52,095 nucleotides of DNA. It comes from an uncultured Oscillospiraceae bacterium. Its GTDB lineage: Bacteria > Bacillota > Clostridia > Oscillospirales > Oscillospiraceae. Each line of letters opens with the position of its first letter. Position 1 is the first letter of the stretch. The translations under genes and the position numbers were made by a program. A model generated the notes under the pieces. That model had not been told where the DNA came from. It saw only the letters and a list, made by a program, of their open reading frames with translations, and made no database searches. The stretch lies in assembly GCA_947629795.1 (NCBI GenBank), contig CANRFC010000019.1:1-52095 (forward strand). The letters run 5' to 3'. Of the stretch, positions 1 to 7,384 are shown in pieces.

Positions 1-215
1 CGCAGGGGAGCATAGGTCGTGCCGTTGTAGGTGAACACCATCACATCGTTTCCGTTTACGTCCTTCGGCTGGAACACCTCGCCGTTGACCAGGACCTTGA
101 TGGGGTTGACCTCGATGGTGAGCGCCCCGGACGCGGCCAGCGCCGTGACCGGCAGGCCCACCAGCATCAGCATCACGACCATGCCGGACAGGAAAGATAA
201 CAGCTTGCTTTTCAT
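1..215 (-). CDS. Exported stalk-domain protein, N-terminal part (runs off left edge)
   Basis: Reads right to left from ATG at 215 and has no stop before the window edge, so only 71 codons are visible. It opens with a clear signal peptide (MKSKLLSF, a hydrophobic core, then a cleavage-like ALAAS around residue 28). The start of a copper-amine-oxidase N-terminal-like 'stalk' domain follows: VNPIKVLVNGEVFQPKDVNG, then FTYNGTTYAPLR. Such domains are common in exported Clostridia proteins as structural modules; no enzymatic role is implied. The start lies only 2 nt beyond the TGA of the tnpV gene, and its ribosome site (AAGGGAG) sits inside the tnpV 3' end, so translation is probably coupled. The stalk resembles that of the protein at 47693-48409. 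The C-terminal function cannot be judged. Confidence 0.85.
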   Translation of the reverse strand, partial: MKSKLLSFLSGMVVMLMLVGLPVTALAASGALTIEVNPIKVLVNGEVFQPKDVNGNDVMVFTYNGTTYAPL

Positions 216-217
216 TT

Positions 218-604
218 TCAAACGCTCCCTTCTTCGGTGTAAATCAGTTCCGTGGTTACGATTTCCTCCGCGCGGCTGCGGATGTTGTTCATACGCCGCA
301 CCCACTCCATCTGGTTGTCGGCTTTGAGGGCCTCGGTCACGCTCTCCCGCGCCGCCATAGCGGTGCAGATGCGTTCCATCCGCTCATGGCAGGTCTGGTC
401 GATCTCCGTCAGGTGTTCATAGAGTTTCCCGCTGGCGGTCAGTCTGGCATAGAGGCCGGGGTGGTACTCTTGCAGGTAACGGCGGCGCATACGCCCATAC
501 TTGCCGAGCGGTGCCGTGCCCGCGTCGGGCAGTTCGATGTTGGGGATGAAATAGTCCCCCTCGCGGCGGTAGGTGCCGCCCATCCGTTCAAACAATGATG
601 GCAT
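218..604 (-). CDS. tnpV: TnpV-family transposon-associated protein (copy 1)
   Basis: 128 residues. I chose ATG at 604 because an AAAGGAG site lies 8-9 nt upstream; a longer frame to 688 lacks such a site. Family hallmarks are visible: GDYFIPNIELPD near the N-terminus, a central R-R-YLQEYHPGLYARLTASGKLYEHL, and a C-terminal W-V-RRMNNIRSRAEEIVT. TnpV proteins are encoded on mobilizable elements of Clostridia; their biochemical role is not established. A second copy at 40168-40545 shares the same motif order but is clearly diverged. No transposase or integrase accompanies this copy in the visible sequence, so it may belong to an element lying mostly to the left, or be a remnant. Confidence 0.8.
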   Translation of the reverse strand: MPSLFERMGGTYRREGDYFIPNIELPDAGTAPLGKYGRMRRRYLQEYHPGLYARLTASGKLYEHLTEIDQTCHERMERICTAMAARESVTEALKADNQMEWVRRMNNIRSRAEEIVTTELIYTEEGSV

Positions 605-706
605 AAAAATTAGCTCCTTTCGTGCTGAAATGCTTGCAATTACTGAGGTTTTTACTCCTTTCCTCATAACTGCCGCTTTCTTCACCACAAATGAGCCGTC
701 ACAGCT

Positions 707-750
707 ATGATGTATTTGGGGAAGGCTGTTTTCCTACCCCTTTACATCAT
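707..750. repeat. Imperfect inverted repeat at the 5' junction of the InlB-repeat gene
   Basis: ATGATGTA at 707-714 pairs with TACATCAT at 743-750, and a GGGG/CCCC core lies inside. The base composition is more AT-rich than the gene that follows. The first 15 or so codons of the downstream frame fall within this repeat, so those residues are probably not native protein sequence but a recombination or insertion scar. Confidence 0.5.
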
Positions 751-2995
751 ATATCTTCTGAAAGAGAATTCGCTGAAGGTCAAGTGCGGCGACACCAATG
801 TCACCGTGACCAACAACAAGTTCACCATGAATACCGAGGGCACCTACACCGTTACCGCCGAGTTCGTTCAGCCCCTCAAAGAAGCGGAACTCTTCATCGT
901 TAACGATCAGGCTTCCTTCGATAAATTCTGTTCCTTCGGCTATAAGGAGGATCCGCCAAGGACCTATATTCCCGACCTGAAGACCATGCAGTGGCTTGCC
1001 TTAGGCCTTAAGCGGGACGATGCCTACAACACTGACGATGCCGCCAACAAGATCACAAACGGTAAGCTTACCGCCAACGGCGCTGAGGCGAAGTATAAGA
1101 CCGGGTCGGACAACACCCAGAACCCTTGGCCCGGTTCCATGGGCAAGTACAGCGCCCTCTATGTGGACCACAATACCCGCAATGAGGACCCCCAGAGCGA
1201 CCACCTGGACCTGACCGGTTCTTCCTACCACTTTGTCGTCACCTTTGAGTTCAAGGGTGCCAAATACGAGCTGTCCTGCGACTACACCGCGGACGGTGTG
1301 GACGCCAGCAAGCTGGTCACCGTGACCTTCAAGAACGGCTCCGAGACCGTTGCTACCTTCAAGGGCATGCCCAAGGTCGGCGAAACCGGCACCGCCGAGA
1401 AGTTCACCACTCCCGCCGCCCCCACCAAGACCGGCTACACCTTCGGCGGCTGGAAGGCTGGCGATACCACTGTCAACGCCAGCACTGCAACTGATTTCCC
1501 CGCTGCTGCCACTACCTACACGGCCGATTGGACCCCCAACACCTACACTGTGAACTTTGATCTGGATGGCGGCAAGGTCGGTGACAGCGCCTCTACCATC
1601 ACCGCTATCACCGCTACCTATGACCAGGCCATCAGCACCGAAGCCTTGTCCACTCCCACCAAGGACGGCTACACCTTCGGCGGCTGGTTCCTGGACGACA
1701 AGGAAGTTACCAAGGACAGCAAGAACCTGACCGACACCGCCAATGGCACTGTCACCATCAAGGCCAAGTGGACCGCCGTGAAGTACACCATCAAGTACGA
1801 GCTCGACGGCGGCACCGCTCCCGCCACGGCCAATCCCACCGAGTATACTGTGGACACTGATACCCTGACCCTGACCAACGAGCCCACCAAGACGGGTTAT
1901 ACCTTTGCGAAGTGGTGCACCGATGCCGAGTGTAACACCGAATTCACCTACGCCAAGGGCACCACCACCGGCAACCTGACCCTCTACGCCAAGTGGACCC
2001 CCATTCAGTACACTGTCTACTTTGGTGAAGAGAGCGCTAACGTCACCGAGACTTGGACCGTCGAGGGCCAGTTGGTCAACAACGCCCTGGTGCAGAATCC
2101 CGCACCCCTGAAACTGGTAAAACGGGAAAGCATGCAGGATCCCGCCGGATATAAGTATGACTATGATACTATGCCTTGGTCCTACAAAAACGCCGAGGGC
2201 GAAGCTGTGAGCCTGGAAAAAGCCACTGAGATCGCTCTCGCCGACCTGCCCACGTATGCTTATAAAGATGGCAATACCTGGAAGATTAGCCTCTCTCCCT
2301 CTCCGAGAATAGTTGCTACCATCGCCATTCCCTCTGTGGATAAAATCAAAGCCGTCCTCACTGACAATTGGGCGAAGAGCTTAGATGCTGACAAGATGCA
2401 CGTTGATGAGACGCTTACACCCGATGAAAGCCATGAGACCACCCTGAACGCCTCTGGCACCATCACCGCCTACAAGTGGGAGGGGTTTGACCCTGCCCAC
2501 AAGGATGAGAATCGCTGGTACATCGTTTTCACCATCGACAAGCCCACTGGCATGACGCCGGTGACGGGCGATCCCGTTGTTGTTCGTGCCGGCATTGATC
2601 AAGAGGCCCCTGCCTACAACATCAAGCTCAGCCAATTCACCGACGACAGTAACTCGAAGATCTATATCGCTATGCTCGTGGGTGATGTTGCGAGTGATAA
2701 GCAGGCCAAGACGGTCACCATCGTCGTCAACTGGAAGGGCGTCACCGATGGGGAAGAGGATGAGCACTACACCATCGACCTCACCGGCGTGACCTTTGCC
2801 AAGGCCGCCGTGGAGGGCGGCGGCCAGGGCGGCACCGAGCCCACCGACCCCGTGACTACCCCCACTGAAGGCGGCGCGACCACCCCCGATGAGGGTGGGG
2901 ACGAGACCGCTTCCGTCGAGGAAGCCCCCGAGGTAGTCGAGGAGACCCCCGTGGAGGAGGCCCCCGTCGAGACCCCCGCCCCCGAGGAGGAGTAA
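707..2995 (+). CDS. InlB-B-repeat surface protein, probably 5'-truncated
   Basis: Open frame of 762 residues. Three InlB/Listeria-Bacteroides-type beta-grasp repeats are visible at about 203-277, 278-358 and 359-434, each ending in GYTFGGW or GYTFAKW and then a K/D-W-T strand. The tail (about 700-762) is low-complexity and rich in E, P, T and V. The protein ought to be exported, yet no signal peptide is present. There is no ribosome site before the ATG pair at 707/710, and an in-frame TGA lies at 692-694. Native-looking sequence starts only around residue 22 (SLKVKCGD). I infer that the original 5' end was lost at the tnpV-side junction, which would make this a fragment or silent cassette. 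No LPXTG or SLH anchor is visible. Codon use after about 770 matches the host. Confidence 0.75.
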   Translation: MMYLGKAVFLPLYIIYLLKENSLKVKCGDTNVTVTNNKFTMNTEGTYTVTAEFVQPLKEAELFIVNDQASFDKFCSFGYKEDPPRTYIPDLKTMQWLALGLKRDDAYNTDDAANKITNGKLTANGAEAKYKTGSDNTQNPWPGSMGKYSALYVDHNTRNEDPQSDHLDLTGSSYHFVVTFEFKGAKYELSCDYTADGVDASKLVTVTFKNGSETVATFKGMPKVGETGTAEKFTTPAAPTKTGYTFGGWKAGDTTVNASTATDFPAAATTYTADWTPNTYTVNFDLDGGKVGDSASTITAITATYDQAISTEALSTPTKDGYTFGGWFLDDKEVTKDSKNLTDTANGTVTIKAKWTAVKYTIKYELDGGTAPATANPTEYTVDTDTLTLTNEPTKTGYTFAKWCTDAECNTEFTYAKGTTTGNLTLYAKWTPIQYTVYFGEESANVTETWTVEGQLVNNALVQNPAPLKLVKRESMQDPAGYKYDYDTMPWSYKNAEGEAVSLEKATEIALADLPTYAYKDGNTWKISLSPSPRIVATIAIPSVDKIKAVLTDNWAKSLDADKMHVDETLTPDESHETTLNASGTITAYKWEGFDPAHKDENRWYIVFTIDKPTGMTPVTGDPVVVRAGIDQEAPAYNIKLSQFTDDSNSKIYIAMLVGDVASDKQAKTVTIVVNWKGVTDGEEDEHYTIDLTGVTFAKAAVEGGGQGGTEPTDPVTTPTEGGATTPDEGGDETASVEEAPEVVEETPVEEAPVETPAPEEE

Positions 2996-3022
2996 TTCCC
3001 CCGAAAACGAACACCTAAGAAA

Positions 3023-3050
3023 GCCGCCGGGCCCTCGCCCGGCGGCTTTC
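3023..3050 (+). terminator. Terminator of the InlB-repeat gene
   Basis: A 10-bp perfect stem, GCCGCCGGGC / GCCCGGCGGC, with a CCTC loop, followed by TTTCCCTTCC. It starts 27 nt after the stop codon at 2993-2995. Confidence 0.8.
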
Positions 3051-3060
3051 CCTTCCTCTC

Positions 3061-3088
3061 TTGACAAACCCTGTAACTATGCTATAAT
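3061..3088 (+). promoter_or_regulatory. Consensus sigma-A promoter for a short rightward RNA
   Basis: Perfect TTGACA (3061-3066) and perfect TATAAT (3083-3088) with a 16-nt spacer. Nothing with a ribosome site follows; the transcript would start near 3095 and meet a terminator at about 3196. It converges on the small-peptide gene on the other strand. Confidence 0.8.
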
Positions 3089-3094
3089 GAATAC

Positions 3095-3196
3095 AGGAAA
3101 GGCACCGCAAAGCAAGCGGTTCCTGCCCAGAGTAAAGGTTAATCTATGGTATTATGTACCACAAAAACCGTCACCGGCCAGGGTGGCGGTTTTTGC
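3095..3196 (+). ncRNA. Predicted ~100-nt antisense RNA to the small-peptide mRNA
   Basis: Bounded by the consensus promoter at 3061-3088 and by the hairpin with T-run at 3164-3196. It contains a stem-loop at 3100-3124 (AGGCACCGC paired with GCGGTTCCT around an AAAGCAA loop, one mismatch). No start codon with a ribosome site lies inside. Its 3' third is complementary to the last nine or so codons and the terminator of the leftward peptide gene (3171-3260). This 3'-3' overlap through a shared terminator is the arrangement known from type I toxin-antitoxin loci; the antitoxin role is inferred. Confidence 0.5.
3163..3196. terminator. Shared bidirectional terminator
   Basis: AAAACCGTCACC and GGTGGCGGTTTT form a 12-bp stem with one mismatch around a short GGCCAG-type loop. 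It is followed by TTTTTG rightward and, read leftward, also by TTTTTG. It can end both the small-peptide mRNA (leftward) and the antisense RNA (rightward). The stop codon of the peptide gene (3171-3173) is inside the stem. Confidence 0.75.
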
Positions 3197-3260
3197 TATT
3201 ACGACTCAACCGTATGGATACCCGGATGCCCCGGATATGGAACGTCAGCGTAATAGGCAT
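3171..3260 (-). CDS. 29-residue cationic small protein, possible type I toxin-like peptide
   Basis: ATG at 3260, TGA at 3171-3173. The ribosome site is near perfect (AAAGGAGGTG, 5-7 nt before the ATG), much stronger than expected by chance. The peptide begins MPITLTFHIRGIRVSIRL and ends KNRHPGR. It is strongly basic, with alternating hydrophobic residues that suggest an amphipathic strand rather than a membrane helix. It has its own promoter (3359-3387), a roughly 90-nt leader with a CCCCGCC/GGCGGGG stem, and a terminator. A convergent RNA overlaps its 3' end. I do not recognise a family. Membrane or nucleic-acid action is possible from its charge, but this is speculation. Confidence 0.6.
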   Translation of the reverse strand: MPITLTFHIRGIRVSIRLSRNSKNRHPGR

Positions 3261-3358
3261 GGTCTCACCTCCTTTCAGAGGTGTGGCCGGAACCGCCTGC
3301 CGTACTTGCTGCAGTGCCTTGGCCCCGCCTATCCCATTTCAGCGGCGGGGTTAAAATT

Positions 3359-3387
3359 ACATTACAACAAATTCGAACAAATGTCAA
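3359..3387 (-). promoter_or_regulatory. Promoter of the small-peptide gene
   Basis: Read leftward: perfect TTGACA (3387-3382), a 17-nt spacer, then TAATGT (3364-3359), which keeps the key T, A and final T of a -10 box. It starts immediately after the terminator of the M14 peptidase gene, so the peptide gene is an independent unit. Confidence 0.6.
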
Positions 3388-3388
3388 C

Positions 3389-3415
3389 AAAAACCGCCGC
3401 CCTTCCGGGCGGCGG
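3389..3415 (-). terminator. Terminator of the M14 peptidase gene
   Basis: Leftward: CCGCCGCCC / GGGCGGCGG stem (9 bp) with a GGAA loop, then TTTTT. It lies about 25 nt past the stop codon. Confidence 0.8.
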
Positions 3416-3438
3416 CCTTGTTCTTGCTCGGTCCTCTT

Positions 3439-6400
3439 TTACAGGGCGGCCACCCGCAGCAGGATGGTGGCCAGCTGGGCCCGGGTCAGGATGTCGCCGG
3501 GCTTCATCGCCCCCGTTTCATCCCCGATGAGGATGCCCGCGTCATAGCAGAATGTCACGGCTCCCAAGGCTTCTCCGGGAATGTCCCCCTTGTCCGGGAC
3601 CTGGTCGATCTTCCCGGTGGCCTGGGCGGTGAGCCCCTTGCCCTGGCAGTAGGCCGCCACGATCTGGGCGGTGGCGGCCCGGTCGATGGCCCCGTTGGGG
3701 GCGAAGTTCCCGTCCACCGTGACCAGCCCGGCCTGGCTGGCCCAGTTGACCGCGTCGGTGTACCAGGCGTCGGCGGGGTAGGCGCCGGCGGTGACCTCCG
3801 GCTTGCCCTCCGGCTTGCCCTCCATGTTGTAGAGAGCCTGACAAACTGTGGCCAGGGTGATATCCGCCTCCGGCCTGAACTGCCCGTTCCCGGTGCCCAC
3901 CATGATGCCGGCGGTGACCGCCTGATCCACCGTGGCGGCGTACCAGGCGTTCTCCGGCACGTCCTTGAAGCTCTGGGCCACGGCGGTGAAGGCGGCGTTG
4001 GCGATGAAGCCGAACTCGTCCCGCTGGTGCATCTTGTTGGTCAGGGTGTTGGCGAAGAGGACCACGTCCATGCCGTCCTTCTTGTAGGAGATGGCCTGGA
4101 TGGAGTCGTTGAGGAAGTCCTCGTAGTGCTCCCCGGTCTTGGGCAGGAAGCCCTCCAGCAGCTCCTTGGAGCCGTCCAGCTTCACCAGGACCTGGGCGCC
4201 CTCAGGGATGGCGGCGAAGTACCCCGCGCCGTAGCCGTACAGGATGTCGTCCCCCTCGGCCACATAGCTGGCGGTGATGGGGCTCTTGGTGGGATAGGTC
4301 ACGTAGGCCAGGGCGTCCAGGGCCTGGTCGGCGGCGGCCTGCCACACCAGCTCACCCTCGCCGAAGAGCTTCATGGCCCCGTCCATGGCCTCGGGGCCGT
4401 AGCCGATGTAGGCCGTGCCCGCCTTCACGGCGGCCAGAGCGGCGTCGTCCAGGCTCACCGCACCGAGGATGAGGTCGGCCTCAGAGACGTTTTCGGTGGT
4501 CTGGAAGCCCATGAGCTCCATGGACTGCCGGTCATAGTTGTAGGAGGTGTTGTTCCAGTTGATGAGGGAGGAATGGACGAAGCCCTGCTCATTGTCGGGG
4601 GTCTTGCCCGCGATGTAGATGACGGGGGCCTTGGTCAGGGCCTTGGCGGCGGGAGCCAGGCCCTCCACCGCCGCGGCGGTGAGGAGGTGGTCCTTGGAAA
4701 CGCTCTCGTAGTCGGCCTTGGAGACCAGGAAGGAGCCCGCGTAGTCTCCGGCGGTGATGACGCTAACCTTCTTCCCCGCCCCGAGCAGCTCGTTGACTGA
4801 GATAATGGCGTCCTCAGAGGTGTTGCAGAGGATGACCTGGTCGCTGTCCACCTTATCGGAGGTCACAGTCCAGGCGTCCTTCTCGGTGCAGACAGCGGCG
4901 ATGGTCTTGTAGCTCTCGGGCTCGGCGCACACGGTCATGTCGAAGCCCCGGGTCTTGTTGAAGGCGGTGATGCCCTCGGAGTAGAGCACGGGCCAGCCGG
5001 TGATGACGGTGCCGTCATAGAGCACGCCGTTGGCCACGCTCCGCTTGGCCTGGTACATGGACACCACGGCAGTGCCGGCGGGGTACTCCGTGCCGTTATA
5101 GGTGAAGGCCTGGTCGGCGAAGAGCACCTTCACACCGTTGCGCTTGAGGTAGGTCAGCATCTGGTCGGCGGCGTCCAGGTTCTTCTGGTTGGCGCTGTCC
5201 AGGGGGATGATGTAGCACTCGGGGTAGAAGTTGCCGTTCTGTCCCTCGCCGTCGTACTCGGGCCGGAACACGTCCATCTCCGCGCCCTCCACGTCGTACT
5301 GGTCGCAGAACCACTGACCCACCAGGTCATAGGCGTCGGAGTTGGCGTTGGTGACCCCCCGCTCAAAGATCTTGGCCTGGGCCAGGAGGTAGCCGGCCTT
5401 GTTCTCGGCGATGTAGTGGGACTGGCCCAGCTGGCCGTAGGCGATGGCGGTGGCGGTCTGGTCGTTGTAGGCGGGCTGCTCCACCGTGTAGGCTACGGTG
5501 CCGTGGAGCATGGAGTACTGGGGGGTGTAGCTGGTGGACATATCGTCCCAGGGGTCGAACCACTGGGTCTGATCCTTGCCATCGGCGGTCTTCTGGCCAT
5601 TGTAGCTCAGGTAGTCCCGCTGGGGGATGACGTAGCTGTTGTAGCTGTCGTTGTTGGCCACCGCCGCGATGCCGAAGGCCTCACCGCCGCTGACCAGGTG
5701 CTCGGAGAGCAGGTCGTACTCAAAATTGGGCTCGTGGGGGGGATCGCAGGGCTCGCACTGGAAGGCGCTCACCCGGCCGTGGAACTCGGTGAAGCTCACG
5801 GGGTTCCAGGAGGCGATGAGGTGGGTCATGTTCTGGGTCTCCGCCTGGGTCTGGAAGGAGTTGTCCCGGTTCAGGTCCACGCCCCCGGAGGACTCCCGGG
5901 TCAGGTAGGTCCGGCCCTCGGCGTTCTCGGCGGGGACAATGAGGAAGAACACGTCGTCCAGCAGGGCGTCGGTGTCCACGGTGACGGTCTCGCTGGTGTA
6001 GAACTTATCCAGGTCCACCACGCCGGAGGCACTGGAGCCCTCGGGCTTGATGTAGCCCAGGTAGGTGGCGGTGTCCTTCACCAGGTCGGGGACGGCCACG
6101 CTGCCCTCCTCCCCCGCGGGGCCCATCTGCTTGGCCAGCTCGGCCTCGCCGGCGGCGGTGAAGCCGGTGAGGTTCTTGTAGTCGATCTTGCCATTGCCGG
6201 CGGCGGTCTCCAGCAGCAGGGCGGCGAACTTCAGGATGCCGTCGGTGGCGGAGACCTCGTTGGTGTGGACGTTGGAGTAGAGGATGGGCACCTGGTAGTC
6301 CTTCAGGGCGCCGCTCTCCAGCTTCTCGATGACAGAGGCGGGGTCGGACTCGGCCTGGGCCTTCAGCTTCTGCCAGTTGTCCACCGCCGCCTTGCTCTTG

Positions 6401-7134
6401 GCGATGATGAGGTAGGGCATATCCAGGCTCTGGTGGCCGTTGTCCCCCTGGGTCTTGCCCATGGAGAACTTCTCCACGTAGAGGTCGGTGTTCTCCTTGG
6501 CGAAGGCCACCAGCTCGTCCAGGGTCGCATAGACCTCCTTCATGGTGTGGAAGTTGTCGTAGGGGGTGATCTTCACGTTCTCCACCGCCCCCAGTTTCTC
6601 GCCGCCGGCGGTGGCGGTGAGGTCGTACCAGCCGCACAGGTCCATGTACGCGCCGCCCTCGGTGTGGGGGGCGCTGGGGTCGGCATACTGGGCGCCGGTC
6701 CTCCGGTTGGTGCCGTAGAAGTAGATGCTGCTGTCAAACTCCGCTGTCAGGCAGACCTGGCCGTCCACCGTCTCCACTTTGGTCACCGGGGTGGTGAACA
6801 GGTCCTCCCCGTTCATGGCCTTCCAGGTGTCCAGGGCCCCGCCCTGGGTGTGGTTGGGGAAGAGGGCCGGGTCCAGATAGCCCGCGTCGGCGTCGTAGTC
6901 CAGGGACCAGATCACGGTTTCGGCGGCCTTGGCCTCTTCCTCGGTCAGGTCCACGGGGAGCACCGCTTTGAAGGAGCGGCCCTCGCACAGGCTGATGTAG
7001 TTTTCTCCCTCGCCGCCGGTGTTTACAAAGCTGGCGGCGGGGGCGGCCTTCTCCGCTGCCAGGGTGGGCACGGTGACCAGGGACAGGCTCAGGGCCGTTC
7101 CCGTCATCAGGGCCAAAAGTTGTTTCTTCTTCAT
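3439..7134 (-). CDS. Secreted M14-family zinc carboxypeptidase with C-terminal SLH anchors
   Basis: 1231 residues from ATG at 7134 (MKKKQLLAL...). The signal peptide ends near AAEKAAPAA (about residue 27). The M14 catalytic part is recognisable: zinc ligands H290 and E293 in VHTNE, the DLNRD segment near 420, and H452 in FTEFHGR. A long middle part (about 480-1050) contains a glutamine-amidotransferase-like or surface domain that I cannot assign. The last ~170 residues hold SLH repeats (FKDVPENAWYAATVDQA, YPADAWYTDAVNWA, and a third with FCYDAGI), which bind secondary cell-wall polymers. It probably trims peptides or peptidoglycan stems at the S-layer. The start at 7134 has AGAGGA 13 nt upstream; ATG at 7146 is an alternative. 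Its own promoter lies at 7213-7241. Confidence 0.85.
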   Translation of the reverse strand: MKKKQLLALMTGTALSLSLVTVPTLAAEKAAPAASFVNTGGEGENYISLCEGRSFKAVLPVDLTEEEAKAAETVIWSLDYDADAGYLDPALFPNHTQGGALDTWKAMNGEDLFTTPVTKVETVDGQVCLTAEFDSSIYFYGTNRRTGAQYADPSAPHTEGGAYMDLCGWYDLTATAGGEKLGAVENVKITPYDNFHTMKEVYATLDELVAFAKENTDLYVEKFSMGKTQGDNGHQSLDMPYLIIAKSKAAVDNWQKLKAQAESDPASVIEKLESGALKDYQVPILYSNVHTNEVSATDGILKFAALLLETAAGNGKIDYKNLTGFTAAGEAELAKQMGPAGEEGSVAVPDLVKDTATYLGYIKPEGSSASGVVDLDKFYTSETVTVDTDALLDDVFFLIVPAENAEGRTYLTRESSGGVDLNRDNSFQTQAETQNMTHLIASWNPVSFTEFHGRVSAFQCEPCDPPHEPNFEYDLLSEHLVSGGEAFGIAAVANNDSYNSYVIPQRDYLSYNGQKTADGKDQTQWFDPWDDMSTSYTPQYSMLHGTVAYTVEQPAYNDQTATAIAYGQLGQSHYIAENKAGYLLAQAKIFERGVTNANSDAYDLVGQWFCDQYDVEGAEMDVFRPEYDGEGQNGNFYPECYIIPLDSANQKNLDAADQMLTYLKRNGVKVLFADQAFTYNGTEYPAGTAVVSMYQAKRSVANGVLYDGTVITGWPVLYSEGITAFNKTRGFDMTVCAEPESYKTIAAVCTEKDAWTVTSDKVDSDQVILCNTSEDAIISVNELLGAGKKVSVITAGDYAGSFLVSKADYESVSKDHLLTAAAVEGLAPAAKALTKAPVIYIAGKTPDNEQGFVHSSLINWNNTSYNYDRQSMELMGFQTTENVSEADLILGAVSLDDAALAAVKAGTAYIGYGPEAMDGAMKLFGEGELVWQAAADQALDALAYVTYPTKSPITASYVAEGDDILYGYGAGYFAAIPEGAQVLVKLDGSKELLEGFLPKTGEHYEDFLNDSIQAISYKKDGMDVVLFANTLTNKMHQRDEFGFIANAAFTAVAQSFKDVPENAWYAATVDQAVTAGIMVGTGNGQFRPEADITLATVCQALYNMEGKPEGKPEVTAGAYPADAWYTDAVNWASQAGLVTVDGNFAPNGAIDRAATAQIVAAYCQGKGLTAQATGKIDQVPDKGDIPGEALGAVTFCYDAGILIGDETGAMKPGDILTRAQLATILLRVAAL

Positions 7135-7212
7135 GTCACTCACCATTCCTCTCACAGGGGTATTACATAATTATTCCATATATTGGGGTATATGGTGAAT
7201 AATTATGCAAAT

Positions 7213-7241
7213 AGAGTACCACGTGATATCCCGCCTGTCAA
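7213..7241 (-). promoter_or_regulatory. Promoter of the M14 peptidase gene
   Basis: Leftward: TTGACA (7241-7236), 17-nt spacer, TACTCT (7218-7213). The region between it and the start codon is AT-rich compared with its surroundings. Confidence 0.6.
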
Positions 7242-7328
7242 GGCAAAAATGTATGAACAGCTTCACAATTCTTTCCTGGCTGATTTCCATTTTTTATGCA
7301 AGAAGCCATTTTGCCGCCGGGGCGGGGC

Positions 7329-7368
7329 AAAAAAAGCGGAGAGGACTTCCCTGTGAAGTCCTCTCCGC
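7329..7368 (-). terminator. Terminator of the MATE transporter gene
   Basis: A 13-bp perfect stem (GCGGAGAGGACTT / AAGTCCTCTCCGC), followed leftward by seven T residues, directly after the MATE stop codon. Confidence 0.85.
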
Positions 7369-7384
7369 ATGGGGCGGGGGCGCG

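Noticed and set aside
3154-3547. Rightward frames over the small-peptide locus
   Set aside because: None has a ribosome site, and they cross two terminators; the leftward 29-codon gene explains the conserved-looking signals.
5416-7170. Long rightward frame opposite the M14 peptidase
   Set aside because: Same Gly/Val/Leu/His bias; no start signals; the leftward frame has clear family motifs.
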